A stretch of 64,000 nucleotides of DNA from Yoonia maritima (GTDB lineage Bacteria; Pseudomonadota; Alphaproteobacteria; Rhodobacterales; Rhodobacteraceae), in contig NZ_PVTP01000009.1 in assembly GCF_003003285.1 (NCBI RefSeq), forward strand, positions 108,798 to 172,797, given 5' to 3'. Of the stretch, positions 1 through 8,686 are shown piece after piece (position 1 is the first letter of the stretch; each line of letters opens with the position of its first letter). The position numbers and the translations under genes were made by a program. Under the pieces are notes generated by a model. That model did not search any database. It saw nothing but the letters and a program-made list of their open reading frames with translations, and had not been told where the DNA came from.

Positions 1-1
1 T

Positions 2-1105
2 CTAGCCGGAGAGCTGATGAACGAAAGCGGTATCACTGGCCGGATTATCGCATTCGCGAATGTCCTTGTTGGCCGTATGCGGGCGGGCCTCGCGATGGTG
101 AACATCTGGGCCTCTGTTATCTTTGCTGGTCTTTCTGGGTCTGCGGTTGCTGATACCTCTGCGATCGGTCGTGTGTTTATCCCTGAAATGGAAAAGCACG
201 GTTATGACCGCGCCTATGCTGCCGCGTTGACTGCCGCGTCATCTGTTATCGGTCCGATTATCCCGCCGTCTATTCCTGTCATCATCTATGCGTTGATCGT
301 AACGGGTGTTTCAGTGCCTGCATTGTTCATGGCTGGGATCATTCCGGGGCTGTTGCTGGCTGTGTTCTTGTCCGTCTACGTCATGCTGACCGTCGACATG
401 AAAAAGATCAACGCGGCGTCCGCTGCCCTGAACGAAGAAAAACAGCCCGCACGTGAAGCCCTGCTTGGTGGTATCTTGCCGCTGATGATGCCGGTGTTTG
501 TTGTCGGTTCGATCCTGATGGGGGTCGTCACCCCGACCGAGGCTGCCAGCTTTGCTGTGGCTTATGCGCTTGTCATCGGTACGTTTGTTTACCGCAAGAT
601 CAAGATTTCCGCCCTGCCGCGTCTGTTCACCGAAGCCATGCGCGATAGTGCGGTTATTATGATCATCATCGCTGCTGTATCTGCCGCGAACTGGTTGCTG
701 ACCTATAACCGTGTGCCAAACATGCTGACGGATTGGGTGTTGGGTAACGTTGATAGCAAAACGACCTTCTTAATTGCTGTGATCATTCTGTTCTTGTTCG
801 TCGGCCTGTTCCTAGAAGGCATCGCTGCGATGCTGGTGCTTGTGCCAATCCTGCACCCAATCGCCGTGAGCTTTGGCATCGATCCTGTGCATTTCGGAAT
901 TTTGGTTATCTTTAACCTGATGATTGGTCTGATCACCCCACCTCTTGGGTTGTGTCTATTCGTTGCCGAAGGGATAGCCGGGGTCGGGATGGCCCGACTG
1001 ACCAAAGCGATCTTGCCGTTCTTCTTGGTTGAAGTTGCCGTTCTGCTTGTTCTGACTTTCGTGCCTGAAACAGTCACCTGGCTGCCAACCGCATTAGGAT
1101 ACTAA
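2..1105 (+). CDS. dctM: TRAP transporter large permease DctM (5' partial)
   Basis: Membrane subunit of a tripartite ATP-independent periplasmic transporter, which drives solute uptake with the sodium/proton gradient. The frame is open to the window edge, reading LAGELMN before the first ATG at 17, a stretch typical of DctM some 60 residues into the protein, so the true start lies outside. Visible are the FAGLSGSAVAD motif, the GPIIPPSIP motif, about ten hydrophobic segments and the C-terminal GLITPPLGLCLF motif. It abuts quiC with one base between stop and start, so dehydroshikimate, quinate or shikimate is a reasonable substrate guess. That substrate is inference only. Confidence 0.93.
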   Translation, partial: LAGELMNESGITGRIIAFANVLVGRMRAGLAMVNIWASVIFAGLSGSAVADTSAIGRVFIPEMEKHGYDRAYAAALTAASSVIGPIIPPSIPVIIYALIVTGVSVPALFMAGIIPGLLLAVFLSVYVMLTVDMKKINAASAALNEEKQPAREALLGGILPLMMPVFVVGSILMGVVTPTEAASFAVAYALVIGTFVYRKIKISALPRLFTEAMRDSAVIMIIIAAVSAANWLLTYNRVPNMLTDWVLGNVDSKTTFLIAVIILFLFVGLFLEGIAAMLVLVPILHPIAVSFGIDPVHFGILVIFNLMIGLITPPLGLCLFVAEGIAGVGMARLTKAILPFFLVEVAVLLVLTFVPETVTWLPTALGY

Positions 1106-1106
1106 C

Positions 1107-2993
1107 ATGAAAACCTCGATCGCCACGGTCTCTATCTCTGGTAGCCTTCCTGAAAAACTGGATGCCATTCAAAAGGCAGGGTTCGACGGGATCGAGATTT
1201 TCGAACAGGACTTTATCGCCCATGACGGCAGTCCGCGCGAAGTGGGCAATATGATCCGCGACATGGGGCTGGACATCACGCTGTTCCAACCCTTCCGCGA
1301 TTTCGAAAGCCTGCCAGAACCGTTGCGCGCCAAAGCGTTTGATCGTGCAGAGCGCAAGTTCGACTTGATGCAGGAACTCGGCACCGATTTGGTGCTGATC
1401 TGTTCGTCTTGTCATCCCGAGGCTATCGGTGGCATCGACCGGGCAGCTGCCGATTTCCATGAACTGGGCGAACGCGCTGCAAAACGCGGGTTGCGTGTTG
1501 GCTATGAGGCATTGGCGTGGGGTAAGCACGTTAATGATCACCGCGATGCATGGGAAATCGTGCGCCGTGCTGATCATGAAAACGTTGGGCTGATTGTTGA
1601 CAGCTTTCATACGCTTTCCCGCAAGTTAGACCCGAATTCGATCCGCAGTGTGCCGGGCGACAAGATTTTCTTTGTACAGCTGGCTGATGCACCGCTGATT
1701 GACATGGACCTGCTGTACTGGTCCCGCCATTTCCGGAACATGCCGGGCGAGGGCGATTTGGACGTTACAGGTTTCATGCAAGCTGTCATGGCAACCGGAT
1801 ATAGCGGCCCGATCAGTCTTGAAATCTTCAACGACCAATTCCGCGGTGGTAGCCCGACAACGATTGCCAAGGACGGCCACCGTTCACTGATCGCGTTGAT
1901 GGATGATGTACGTCGTACAGAACCCACCGTGACCGTCGATATGCCTGCAATGCCCCCACGTATTGGGGTAAACGGTGTTTCGTTCGTGGAATTCGCATCG
2001 CGTGGGGCCGAGGCCGAACAGCTAGAGGCCATGCTGCAAACGCTGGGCTTTGAAAAGGCGGGCAATCACATTGCAAAGAACCTCGCGCTGTGGACACAAG
2101 GCGATGTCCGGATCGTGGTCAACCGCGAAACCGAAGGCTATGCCAGCAGCGCCTACACCATGCATGGCACCACAGTTTGCGATATTGGCCTTTCTGTCGA
2201 CAATGCCGCTGCGACAGTGGCGCGTGCGATGGCGCTTGGTGCGAACACGTTCAATCAACCAGTCGGCCCCGGCGAATTGGATATCCCTGCGATCCGTGGG
2301 CTTTCCGGATCAGTAATGCATTTCATTGACGAAGAAAGCGGTCTTTCCAACGTTTGGTCGGTCGAATTCACGTCGGATGAAAATGTCGGTACTGGCGCGG
2401 GTTTGCGCAGTATCGACCACCTTGCCCAAACCATGAGCTATGACGAGATGCTAAGCTGGTCACTGTTTTACACGTCGTTGTTCAGCATGGGGAAATCGCC
2501 GATGTTTGACGTGGTCGACCCTGACGGGTTGGTGCGCAGCCAAGCATTAGAGACCAAAGACGGCAGTTTCCGTATCACGCTAAACGGGGCTGAAACGCAT
2601 CGCACCATGGCGGGGAACTTCCTTGCCGATAGCTTTGGCGCGTCGGTTCAGCATATCGCGCTTGCCACCGATGATATCTTTGCGACACGGGACGCGATGG
2701 CCGAATGTGGCTTCAAGCCGCTACCGATGTCCGACAATTACTATGCCGATTTGGCAGCGCGGTTCACGCTGTCCGACGAAAAGCTGGCCAAGCTAAAGGC
2801 TGGCAGTATTCTGTATGACGAAGATGCCAATGGCGCGTTCTATCAGTTCTATTCGCAACCATATGCGGGCGGAATGTTCTTTGAGATCGTTCAACGCAAA
2901 GGTGGCTATGCGGGTTACGGTGCACCAAATGCGCCTTTCCGCATTGCCGCGCAGAAACGCCTGATGCGTCCTAAAGGTATGCCAAAAGCCTAA
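1107..2993 (+). CDS. quiC: 3-dehydroshikimate dehydratase fused to a 4-hydroxyphenylpyruvate dioxygenase-like domain
   Basis: Converts 3-dehydroshikimate to protocatechuate, linking quinate/shikimate use to the beta-ketoadipate pathway. Residues 1-270 form a sugar-phosphate isomerase/epimerase-type TIM barrel with candidate metal ligands E134 (in GYEALAWG), D165 (in IVDSFHT), Q191 and E239 (in ISLEIFND). Residues 285-628 are a two-lobed VOC/HPPD-like region. The 628-residue length matches the fused QuiC1 type of pseudomonads rather than the short single-domain form. The start at 1107 lies one base after the permease stop. The neighbouring pcaB, pcaD and pcaGH genes consume its product. The role of the C-terminal half is not established by the sequence. 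Confidence 0.88.
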   Translation: MKTSIATVSISGSLPEKLDAIQKAGFDGIEIFEQDFIAHDGSPREVGNMIRDMGLDITLFQPFRDFESLPEPLRAKAFDRAERKFDLMQELGTDLVLICSSCHPEAIGGIDRAAADFHELGERAAKRGLRVGYEALAWGKHVNDHRDAWEIVRRADHENVGLIVDSFHTLSRKLDPNSIRSVPGDKIFFVQLADAPLIDMDLLYWSRHFRNMPGEGDLDVTGFMQAVMATGYSGPISLEIFNDQFRGGSPTTIAKDGHRSLIALMDDVRRTEPTVTVDMPAMPPRIGVNGVSFVEFASRGAEAEQLEAMLQTLGFEKAGNHIAKNLALWTQGDVRIVVNRETEGYASSAYTMHGTTVCDIGLSVDNAAATVARAMALGANTFNQPVGPGELDIPAIRGLSGSVMHFIDEESGLSNVWSVEFTSDENVGTGAGLRSIDHLAQTMSYDEMLSWSLFYTSLFSMGKSPMFDVVDPDGLVRSQALETKDGSFRITLNGAETHRTMAGNFLADSFGASVQHIALATDDIFATRDAMAECGFKPLPMSDNYYADLAARFTLSDEKLAKLKAGSILYDEDANGAFYQFYSQPYAGGMFFEIVQRKGGYAGYGAPNAPFRIAAQKRLMRPKGMPKA

Positions 2994-3061
2994 GTCCCGC
3001 GTGTCACTGGTGGTCTGGCTATGAACCTGATTTAATTGGCGCAAATACTTTTGGGGGCACT

Positions 3062-3901
3062 ATGACTAATCCTTGCATTATCTGCGTCGCAATTACTGGG
3101 TCTCTTCCGACCAAGGAAAATAACCCGGCAGTGCCGATCACGATCTCCGAGCAAATCGAAAGCACGCAAGAAGCATTCGAGGCAGGGGCGACTATTGCCC
3201 ACTGTCACGTCCGTGATGACGAAGGTAAACCAACATCGGATCCTGATCGCTTTGCGCGTCTTAAGGAAGGGTTGGAAAAACACTGCTCCGGGATGATTGT
3301 GCAGCTGTCCACTGGTGGCCGTTCAGGTGCGGGGCGTGATCGCGGCGGGATGCTTTCGCTGCGTCCAGATATGGCGTCGCTGTCTGTCGGGTCCAACAAT
3401 TTCCCAACGCGGGTGTATGAAAACAGCCCCGATCTGGTCGATTGGTTGGCGTCTGAAATGCAAACCTATGACGTCAAGCCAGAGATCGAAGCATTCGACC
3501 TAAGCCACATCGTACAGGCGACCCGCATGGCCGCCGATGGGCGGCTCAAGTCGCCATTGTACGTGCAGTTCGTGATGGGCGTGAAGAACGCGATGCCAGC
3601 GGACGAGCCGATTTTCGATTTCTATATCGAAACGCTTAAGCGCCTTGCGCCCGATGCGCAGTGGTGTGCTGCAGGGATCGGACAGGCGCAGCTTACGATC
3701 AATGAATGGTCTATTGCTAAAGGCGGGCATACGCGAACTGGATTGGAAGACAACGTGCGCCTGGATCGCAACACGTTGGCATCGTCCAATGCAGCCTTGG
3801 TGCAGCGGGCCGTGGACCTGTGCGAAAAATACGAACGCCCGGTTGCGACCTGGCAGCAAGCCCGCGACATCCTGGGCCTGCGCAAAGTCGAAACAGCCTG
3901 A
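3062..3901 (+). CDS. Beta-keto acid cleavage enzyme (BKACE/DUF849, Kce-like)
   Basis: Zinc-dependent enzyme of the 3-keto-5-aminohexanoate cleavage family, which condenses a beta-keto acid with acetyl-CoA to give acetoacetate and a new CoA ester. The 279-residue protein carries the zinc-binding AHCHVRD motif (H47, H49) and a likely third ligand E229 in TRTGLEDN. The position directly before pcaD and pcaB suggests beta-ketoadipate as substrate, giving succinyl-CoA plus acetoacetate. This activity is documented for some family members and would replace PcaIJ and PcaF, which are absent here. A purine-rich GGGGG sequence precedes the ATG. Family assignment is firm; the substrate is inferred from context. 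Confidence 0.88.
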   Translation: MTNPCIICVAITGSLPTKENNPAVPITISEQIESTQEAFEAGATIAHCHVRDDEGKPTSDPDRFARLKEGLEKHCSGMIVQLSTGGRSGAGRDRGGMLSLRPDMASLSVGSNNFPTRVYENSPDLVDWLASEMQTYDVKPEIEAFDLSHIVQATRMAADGRLKSPLYVQFVMGVKNAMPADEPIFDFYIETLKRLAPDAQWCAAGIGQAQLTINEWSIAKGGHTRTGLEDNVRLDRNTLASSNAALVQRAVDLCEKYERPVATWQQARDILGLRKVETA

Positions 3902-3912
3902 GGACCGAACAA

Positions 3913-4695
3913 ATGCCATTCGCTAATGTAAACGATGTGACGCTACACTACCGGTATCGGGCGGGTTCCGGCACGGCTGTGGTATTTCTGAACTCACTCG
4001 GAACGGATTTCCGCATTTGGGACGAAGTCATCGCCGATATGGACCGTGATACGCCGGTGCTTTGTATGGATAAGCGCGGTCATGGCCTTAGCGACGACGC
4101 AGAGATCACCATGGACCTTTTGGTCGCTGATGTTGCCGCGTTGATGGACCAGTTGGAGATTAAGAATGCTCTGATTTGTGGGGATTCAGTTGGCGGAATT
4201 ATCGCGCAGGGATTGGCCGCAACGCGTGCGGATTTGGTTTCGGGGCTGGTTCTATGCTGCACAGGGGCAAAGATTGGCGATGCCGACGGTTGGAACGCCC
4301 GGATCAACGCCGTGCAGTCAGATGGCATCGAGCCAATCGCAGATACGATTATGGAACGCTGGTTTTCGCCGGGCTATATTTCGACGCAGCCAGCGGGGCT
4401 AGCTGGGTATCGCAACATGTTGGTGCGCACTTCGGCTGTGGGTTACGCAGGTGTGTGTGCTGCAATCCGCGACACGGATTACCGTGAACAAACCGCCCAG
4501 CTTACTGTGCCGACCCATTGTGTTGCGGGGACAGCGGATATGTCGACGCCTGTTCCATTGTTGCAAGAGCTTGCCACGATGATCAAAGGTGCGACGCTGG
4601 AAGTGATCGAAGGTGTTGGACATCTGCCGTGTATTGAGGTCCCTAAACGGGTGGCGGCAACTGTCACTAACATGCGAGGCGCGCTCAATGACTGA
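3913..4695 (+). CDS. pcaD: 3-oxoadipate enol-lactonase
   Basis: Alpha/beta hydrolase that opens beta-ketoadipate enol-lactone to beta-ketoadipate. At 260 residues it has the family length. The nucleophile elbow GDSVGG places the catalytic serine at S92; D209 and H237 (in GVGHLPCIE) complete the triad. The early LNSLGTDFRIW and DKRGHGLS stretches are typical of PcaD. The ATG at 3913 is preferred over an upstream in-frame ATG at 3820, which would lie inside the preceding gene. The 3' end overlaps pcaB by 8 bp, indicating translational coupling. Its product is the presumed substrate of the preceding cleavage enzyme. Confidence 0.93.
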   Translation: MPFANVNDVTLHYRYRAGSGTAVVFLNSLGTDFRIWDEVIADMDRDTPVLCMDKRGHGLSDDAEITMDLLVADVAALMDQLEIKNALICGDSVGGIIAQGLAATRADLVSGLVLCCTGAKIGDADGWNARINAVQSDGIEPIADTIMERWFSPGYISTQPAGLAGYRNMLVRTSAVGYAGVCAAIRDTDYREQTAQLTVPTHCVAGTADMSTPVPLLQELATMIKGATLEVIEGVGHLPCIEVPKRVAATVTNMRGALND

Positions 4696-5746
4696 CGTTT
4701 TTAACCACCCGTGGCTTAGCGGCCTGTTGAGCGATGCAGAGGCAAGTGCGATCTTTGGCCCTGACCGTCAGTTGGCGCATATGATGGCGTTCGAAGTCGC
4801 GTTCACGCGCGCGCTGGGTCGTGCTGGGGTCGTGGCCGAAGACGTTGCTACAACGGTCGCGGATCAGCTGGCCGGCTTTACGCCTGACATTGCTGATTTA
4901 CAGGTCGGATCGGGCCGAGATGGCTTGCCGGTTCCAGCATTGGTCGCGCAACTGAAAGCACTGGCAGGTGATAACGCCAAGGCGGTGCATAGCGGTGCGA
5001 CATCGCAAGATGTGATCGATACTGCGCTGGCCCTTTCAGTTCAGGAATTCAACGCACTGTTGCGGAAACGTCTGACCGGTTTGGTCGCTGCGCTGCGCAA
5101 TCTGATTGCCCAGTTTGGCGAAAACCAAATGATGGGCCGGACGCGTATGCAGGCGGCCGTACCGATCACTGTGGCGGACCGTTTGGAAACATGGGTGCAG
5201 CCGCTTGAGGCACATCAGGAACGACTTGCACAGATCCAACCGCGTGTTGAATGCCTGCAGCTTGGCGGTGCCGCAGGGAACCGCGCTGCTTTGGGTGAAA
5301 ATGCAACTGCGATTGCCGCTGATATGGCGCAGCAGTTAGGTCTCCAAAATCCAGAACGGGCATGGCACGCTATGCGTGATGGCATCGCCGAATACGCGGG
5401 ACTTTTGTCTCTGATCAGCGGTAGCTTGGGCAAGATGGGCCAGGACGTTTGTCTTATGGCCCAGCAAGGCGTCGGTGAGATTGGGATGGATGGCGGCGGC
5501 GGTTCATCTGCCATGCCACATAAACAGAACCCTGTTCTGGCCGAATTGCTTGTCACGCTCGCGCGTTTCAATGCGACCCAAGTTGCTGGAATACACAATG
5601 CGATGATTCACGAGCAAGAACGGTCCGGCGCTGCTTGGACACTCGAATGGATGATTCTGCCGCAGATGGCGCTGGCAACTGCCCGCAGTTTGTCCGCCGC
5701 AAAGACCCTTAGCGACCAGATCACACGGATCGGTACAGCCGCCTAA
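4688..5746 (+). CDS. pcaB: 3-carboxy-cis,cis-muconate cycloisomerase
   Basis: Cyclises 3-carboxy-cis,cis-muconate, the product of protocatechuate 3,4-dioxygenase, to 4-carboxymuconolactone. The 352-residue protein belongs to the fumarase/aspartase superfamily and shows the signature GSSAMPHKQNP at about residues 272-282. It also has HSGATSQDVIDTA near residue 101 and the GRTRMQAAVPIT segment. It is shorter than pseudomonad PcaB (about 450) but within the range of alphaproteobacterial forms. The start at 4688 overlaps the pcaD stop. It is the last gene of this run; a regulatory gap of about 290 bp follows. Confidence 0.92.
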   Translation: MTDVFNHPWLSGLLSDAEASAIFGPDRQLAHMMAFEVAFTRALGRAGVVAEDVATTVADQLAGFTPDIADLQVGSGRDGLPVPALVAQLKALAGDNAKAVHSGATSQDVIDTALALSVQEFNALLRKRLTGLVAALRNLIAQFGENQMMGRTRMQAAVPITVADRLETWVQPLEAHQERLAQIQPRVECLQLGGAAGNRAALGENATAIAADMAQQLGLQNPERAWHAMRDGIAEYAGLLSLISGSLGKMGQDVCLMAQQGVGEIGMDGGGGSSAMPHKQNPVLAELLVTLARFNATQVAGIHNAMIHEQERSGAAWTLEWMILPQMALATARSLSAAKTLSDQITRIGTAA

Positions 5747-5881
5747 GCGGAAACGTGCTGATCGATGTTCCAGGCGAACGCGTGCTTTCGATCCACAATT
5801 AGGGATTGCATTCGAAGGCGCGCCGACTGTTTCTGCGCCTGCATAACCTTTGCTGCACTGCAAAATTTATAATATTTTTTG

Positions 5882-5911
5882 TTGACCTATGCTGAGCGTA
5901 AGTTCTTTATA
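5882..5911 (+). promoter_or_regulatory. Predicted sigma-70 promoter of the hydroxycinnamate operon
   Basis: TTGACC (5882-5887), an 18-nt spacer and TTTATA (5906-5911), preceded by an A/T-rich stretch (about 5864-5880) that could act as an UP element. This is the best promoter match in the gap between pcaB and the SDR gene at 6040. It would give an untranslated leader of about 120 nt containing the inverted repeat at 5983-6005. Prediction by eye only. Confidence 0.45.
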
Positions 5912-5982
5912 GGAATAGTAAAAATGTGTTTTGCGCTTAGGGGTTGTATCGCTCGCGCTGCCGCGGTCTGAGTATCGAGTTC

Positions 5983-6005
5983 AATTGTTCATTGACATAA
6001 CAATT
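5983..6005. promoter_or_regulatory. Inverted repeat, candidate regulator-binding site
   Basis: Perfect 7-bp arms AATTGTT (5983-5989) and AACAATT (5999-6005) with a 9-bp spacer, lying 35 bp before the SDR start codon. The MarR-type regulator encoded at 10555, in the same operon, is the obvious candidate to bind here. The link is inference. Confidence 0.4.
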
Positions 6006-6039
6006 CGGATGATGAAGCTTTCCGGCAGGGAGGACGATA

Positions 6040-6804
6040 ATGACACTAGTGGATACTTGCGTTGTGGTGACCGGTGCGGGCAGTGGCCTAGGCGCTGCGA
6101 CTGCAAAACGTTTCTCACAACTTGGCGCAAAAGTGGCTTGTCTTGATCTTAGCGGCGACGCTGCGAGCGAAATTGCGTCCCAAATTGACGGTATTGGATA
6201 TGCCGTTGATGTTTCCGATAGCGCTGCAGTAGAGGCCGTTTTTGAAAAAATCGGCGTTGAGATCGGGGTGCCGCGGGTCGTCGTGTCCTGCGCAGGAATT
6301 GGCACTGCCAGCCGTATTTTGCCGCGCGACGGTAGCCTGACAATCGATAGTTTCGAAAAGACTTTGCGCGTTAATTTATTGGGGACCTACGCGGTAATGA
6401 ATATCGCAGCGCGCGCGATGGCCGCCGCTGACCCGATCAACACGGATGGGCAACGGGGCGTGATTATCAATACCGCGTCAGTTGCTTTCGAAGATGGGCA
6501 GATCGGCCAAGCCGCCTACTCTGCATCAAAGGGCGGGATCGTTTCCATGACTTTGCCGGCTGCGCGTGAACTTGCGCGGTTTGGCATCCGCGTTATGGCG
6601 ATTGCCCCGGGTCTTTTTGAAACCTCTATGAGCGCAGGCCTGCCAGACGACGCCCGTTCAGAAATTCTAAAAGCGGTGCCGTTTCCATCACGGATGGGCG
6701 ACGCCGATGAATATGCCCGACTGGTGCAAAGCATCGTCGAGAACCCCATGCTCAACGGTACGGTGATCCGTCTTGATGCCGCTGCGCGTATGCCGATTAA
6801 GTAA
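6040..6804 (+). CDS. SDR-family 3-hydroxyacyl-CoA dehydrogenase (type 2-like)
   Basis: Short-chain NAD(P)-dependent dehydrogenase of 254 residues. It has the TGAGSGLG cofactor-binding motif near residue 11, the catalytic serine in NTASVAF and the YSASK active-site motif. The C-terminal GDADEYARLVQSI region resembles HSD17B10-type 3-hydroxyacyl-CoA dehydrogenases. In this operon it would oxidise the beta-hydroxyacyl-CoA formed by the next gene's hydratase, as in the CoA-dependent beta-oxidative hydroxycinnamate route described in Agrobacterium fabrum. A GGAGG ribosome-binding site precedes the ATG. It heads the operon running to 15294. Confidence 0.85.
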   Translation: MTLVDTCVVVTGAGSGLGAATAKRFSQLGAKVACLDLSGDAASEIASQIDGIGYAVDVSDSAAVEAVFEKIGVEIGVPRVVVSCAGIGTASRILPRDGSLTIDSFEKTLRVNLLGTYAVMNIAARAMAAADPINTDGQRGVIINTASVAFEDGQIGQAAYSASKGGIVSMTLPAARELARFGIRVMAIAPGLFETSMSAGLPDDARSEILKAVPFPSRMGDADEYARLVQSIVENPMLNGTVIRLDAAARMPIK

Positions 6805-6813
6805 GGAAAAATA

Positions 6814-7593
6814 GTGTCCAACACGCCTACAGAACCTGTTCTATTGATTGACGTTGATGGCCCGATTGCCACTTTGACGATGAACCGTCCGGCCAAGCGG
6901 AACGCGATGTGCGATGAACTGCTTGATGACATCGATGCGTTCTTTGCAAAGCCGCCCGAAGGCGTGCGTGTTGTGATTATGGTCGGCACCGCGGGGCACT
7001 ATTGTTCTGGGTTGGACCTTTCTGAACATGTTGCGCGCGATGCTGAAGGCACGATGCGCCATTCGCGTAACTGGCACCGGGTCATGGATACGATCCAGTT
7101 CTCTGGCTTGCCAGTTGTGTCGGCCATGTTTGGTGCTGTGATTGGTGGCGGGCTTGAGATGGCTGCCTCGACGCATGTGCGTATTGCGGAACCGTCTACC
7201 ATTTTCCAACTGCCCGAAGGGCGGCGTGGAATTTACGTTGGTGGCGGTGCTTCTGTTCGGATTGGCCGCATTCTGGGTGCTGACCGGATGTGTGAAATGA
7301 TGCTGACTGGGCGCAAATATGACGCCCAAGAAGGCCTGGCGATGGGTCTGACCCATTATGCCGTAGGTGAGGGCGAGGCGCTGCCTTTGGCCCGTGAACT
7401 TGCTGGAAAGATCGCGCGCAATGCGCAGCTTTCCAACTATATGATGATTCAGGCGATTAGCCGGATTTCAGATATGTCTCGTAGTGATGGATTGTTTACC
7501 GAAAGTCTTGCCGCAGCGGTCTCTCAGACCAGTGCGGATGCCGAAGAAGGGCTCAAGGCATTCTTAGAAAAAAGAAAACCTGTTTTCCGGTAA
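6814..7593 (+). CDS. Crotonase-family enoyl-CoA hydratase (hydroxycinnamoyl-CoA hydratase candidate)
   Basis: 259-residue crotonase-fold protein. The oxyanion-hole segments GHYCSGLDLSEH and MFGAVIGGGLEMA are present, as is the PEGRRGIYVGGGAS segment that carries the second catalytic glutamate position in hydratases. It starts with GTG, supported by AAGGA seven bases upstream. With feruloyl-CoA synthase and the SDR in one operon, its likely substrate is p-coumaroyl-, caffeoyl- or feruloyl-CoA. The presence of a dedicated dehydrogenase argues for simple hydration rather than the hydratase-lyase reaction that releases an aldehyde. No vanillin-type aldehyde dehydrogenase was seen in the cluster. 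Confidence 0.82.
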   Translation: MSNTPTEPVLLIDVDGPIATLTMNRPAKRNAMCDELLDDIDAFFAKPPEGVRVVIMVGTAGHYCSGLDLSEHVARDAEGTMRHSRNWHRVMDTIQFSGLPVVSAMFGAVIGGGLEMAASTHVRIAEPSTIFQLPEGRRGIYVGGGASVRIGRILGADRMCEMMLTGRKYDAQEGLAMGLTHYAVGEGEALPLARELAGKIARNAQLSNYMMIQAISRISDMSRSDGLFTESLAAAVSQTSADAEEGLKAFLEKRKPVFR

Positions 7594-7638
7594 TCCGGGA
7601 AACCAAGAAGCTATCTTTTCCAAAACAGGGGAAACTAA

Positions 7639-8679
7639 ATGACAACAATGACACGCCGTACGGCACTTGCTTCGATGGGGGCCGCGCTTGCGACACCCGC
7701 GCTTGTTTCTAATCTGAACGCCGCCGAAGTGACGCTGCGCCTGCACCACTTCTTGCCACCTGTCGCACCAATGCAAAAACAGTTCTTTGAGGTGTGGTCC
7801 GCCGAGCTGTCCGAAGCTACAAACGGTGCCGTAGAAGTGCAGATCTTCCCAGCAATGCAATTGGGTGGTAAGCCGCCACAGCTTGCTGATCAGGTTCGTC
7901 AAGGTATCTGTGATATCGCATGGACACTGCCAGTTTACACACCTGACCGTTTCCCAATCGCTGAAACAATGTCGAACCCATTCATGGTGACCAACGCTGA
8001 AAAGTCTTCAGTTGCGATGCACACATTGATGGATGAATTCGGCCAAGGTGAATACCGCGGCATCAAGCCACTGGCGTTCCACACACACGATGGCGGCAAG
8101 CTGCACACACGCAACGCGCCTGTGCTTAGCAAAGCGGACCTGCAAGGTCTGAAACTGCGCGCGCCGAACCAGTCTACCGGTGACATGCTGACTGCACTTG
8201 GTGCAGAGGTCGTGTTCTTCCCAGTTACTGACATGGTTGTTGGCCTGTCCAACGGCGTGATCGACGGTTGCTGCCTACCATACGAAGTTGTGCCTGCATT
8301 CAAACTACAGGAACTGACATCTTACACTGCTGCCCCGGCACCTGCGTCACGCGGTCTGTATTCGAACACCTTCGCGTTCATCATGAACGAAGCAAAATAC
8401 GAAGGCATGTCTGACGATATCCGTGCTGCGGTTGATGCTGCATCCGGCATGCAGTTGTCACAGCGTTTGGGCGCACAGTTCGACGTATTCGAAGCAGGCG
8501 GTAAAGCTGCTGTCGAAGCACAAGGCAACACAATCGTAGAAATTCCAGCCGAAGAAATCGCGTCTTGGCAGGAAGAAGCAGCGCCGGTCCACGAAGCGTG
8601 GATCGAAAAGCTGAACGGCATGGGCCACGACGGTGCTGCTGTGATGGCACGCGCAAACGAACTGCTGGACGCAGGCTGA
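7639..8679 (+). CDS. dctP: TRAP transporter solute-binding protein DctP
   Basis: Periplasmic binding protein of a TRAP transporter, 346 residues. The N-terminus MTTMTRRTALASMG has a twin-arginine-like motif followed by a hydrophobic stretch and an A-x-A-like cleavage site near residue 30. The LRAPNQSTGDMLTALGA segment holds the conserved arginine that contacts the substrate carboxylate in DctP proteins. It is followed at once by dctQ and dctM and sits in the middle of the hydroxycinnamate operon. TRAP-mediated p-coumarate uptake is known in Rhodopseudomonas palustris, so hydroxycinnamates are the likely cargo. A GGGGAA site precedes the ATG. Confidence 0.9.
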   Translation: MTTMTRRTALASMGAALATPALVSNLNAAEVTLRLHHFLPPVAPMQKQFFEVWSAELSEATNGAVEVQIFPAMQLGGKPPQLADQVRQGICDIAWTLPVYTPDRFPIAETMSNPFMVTNAEKSSVAMHTLMDEFGQGEYRGIKPLAFHTHDGGKLHTRNAPVLSKADLQGLKLRAPNQSTGDMLTALGAEVVFFPVTDMVVGLSNGVIDGCCLPYEVVPAFKLQELTSYTAAPAPASRGLYSNTFAFIMNEAKYEGMSDDIRAAVDAASGMQLSQRLGAQFDVFEAGGKAAVEAQGNTIVEIPAEEIASWQEEAAPVHEAWIEKLNGMGHDGAAVMARANELLDAG

Positions 8680-8686
8680 TCTGATC

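Noticed and set aside
1607..2065. Long open frames on the strand opposite quiC and other genes
   Set aside because: They lie fully inside well-supported coding genes, have unlikely composition and no family motifs; they are by-products of the codon pattern of the real genes.
5992..5997. TTGACA as a -35 element
   Set aside because: No acceptable -10 element 16-18 bp downstream; it falls inside the spacer of the inverted repeat at 5983-6005.
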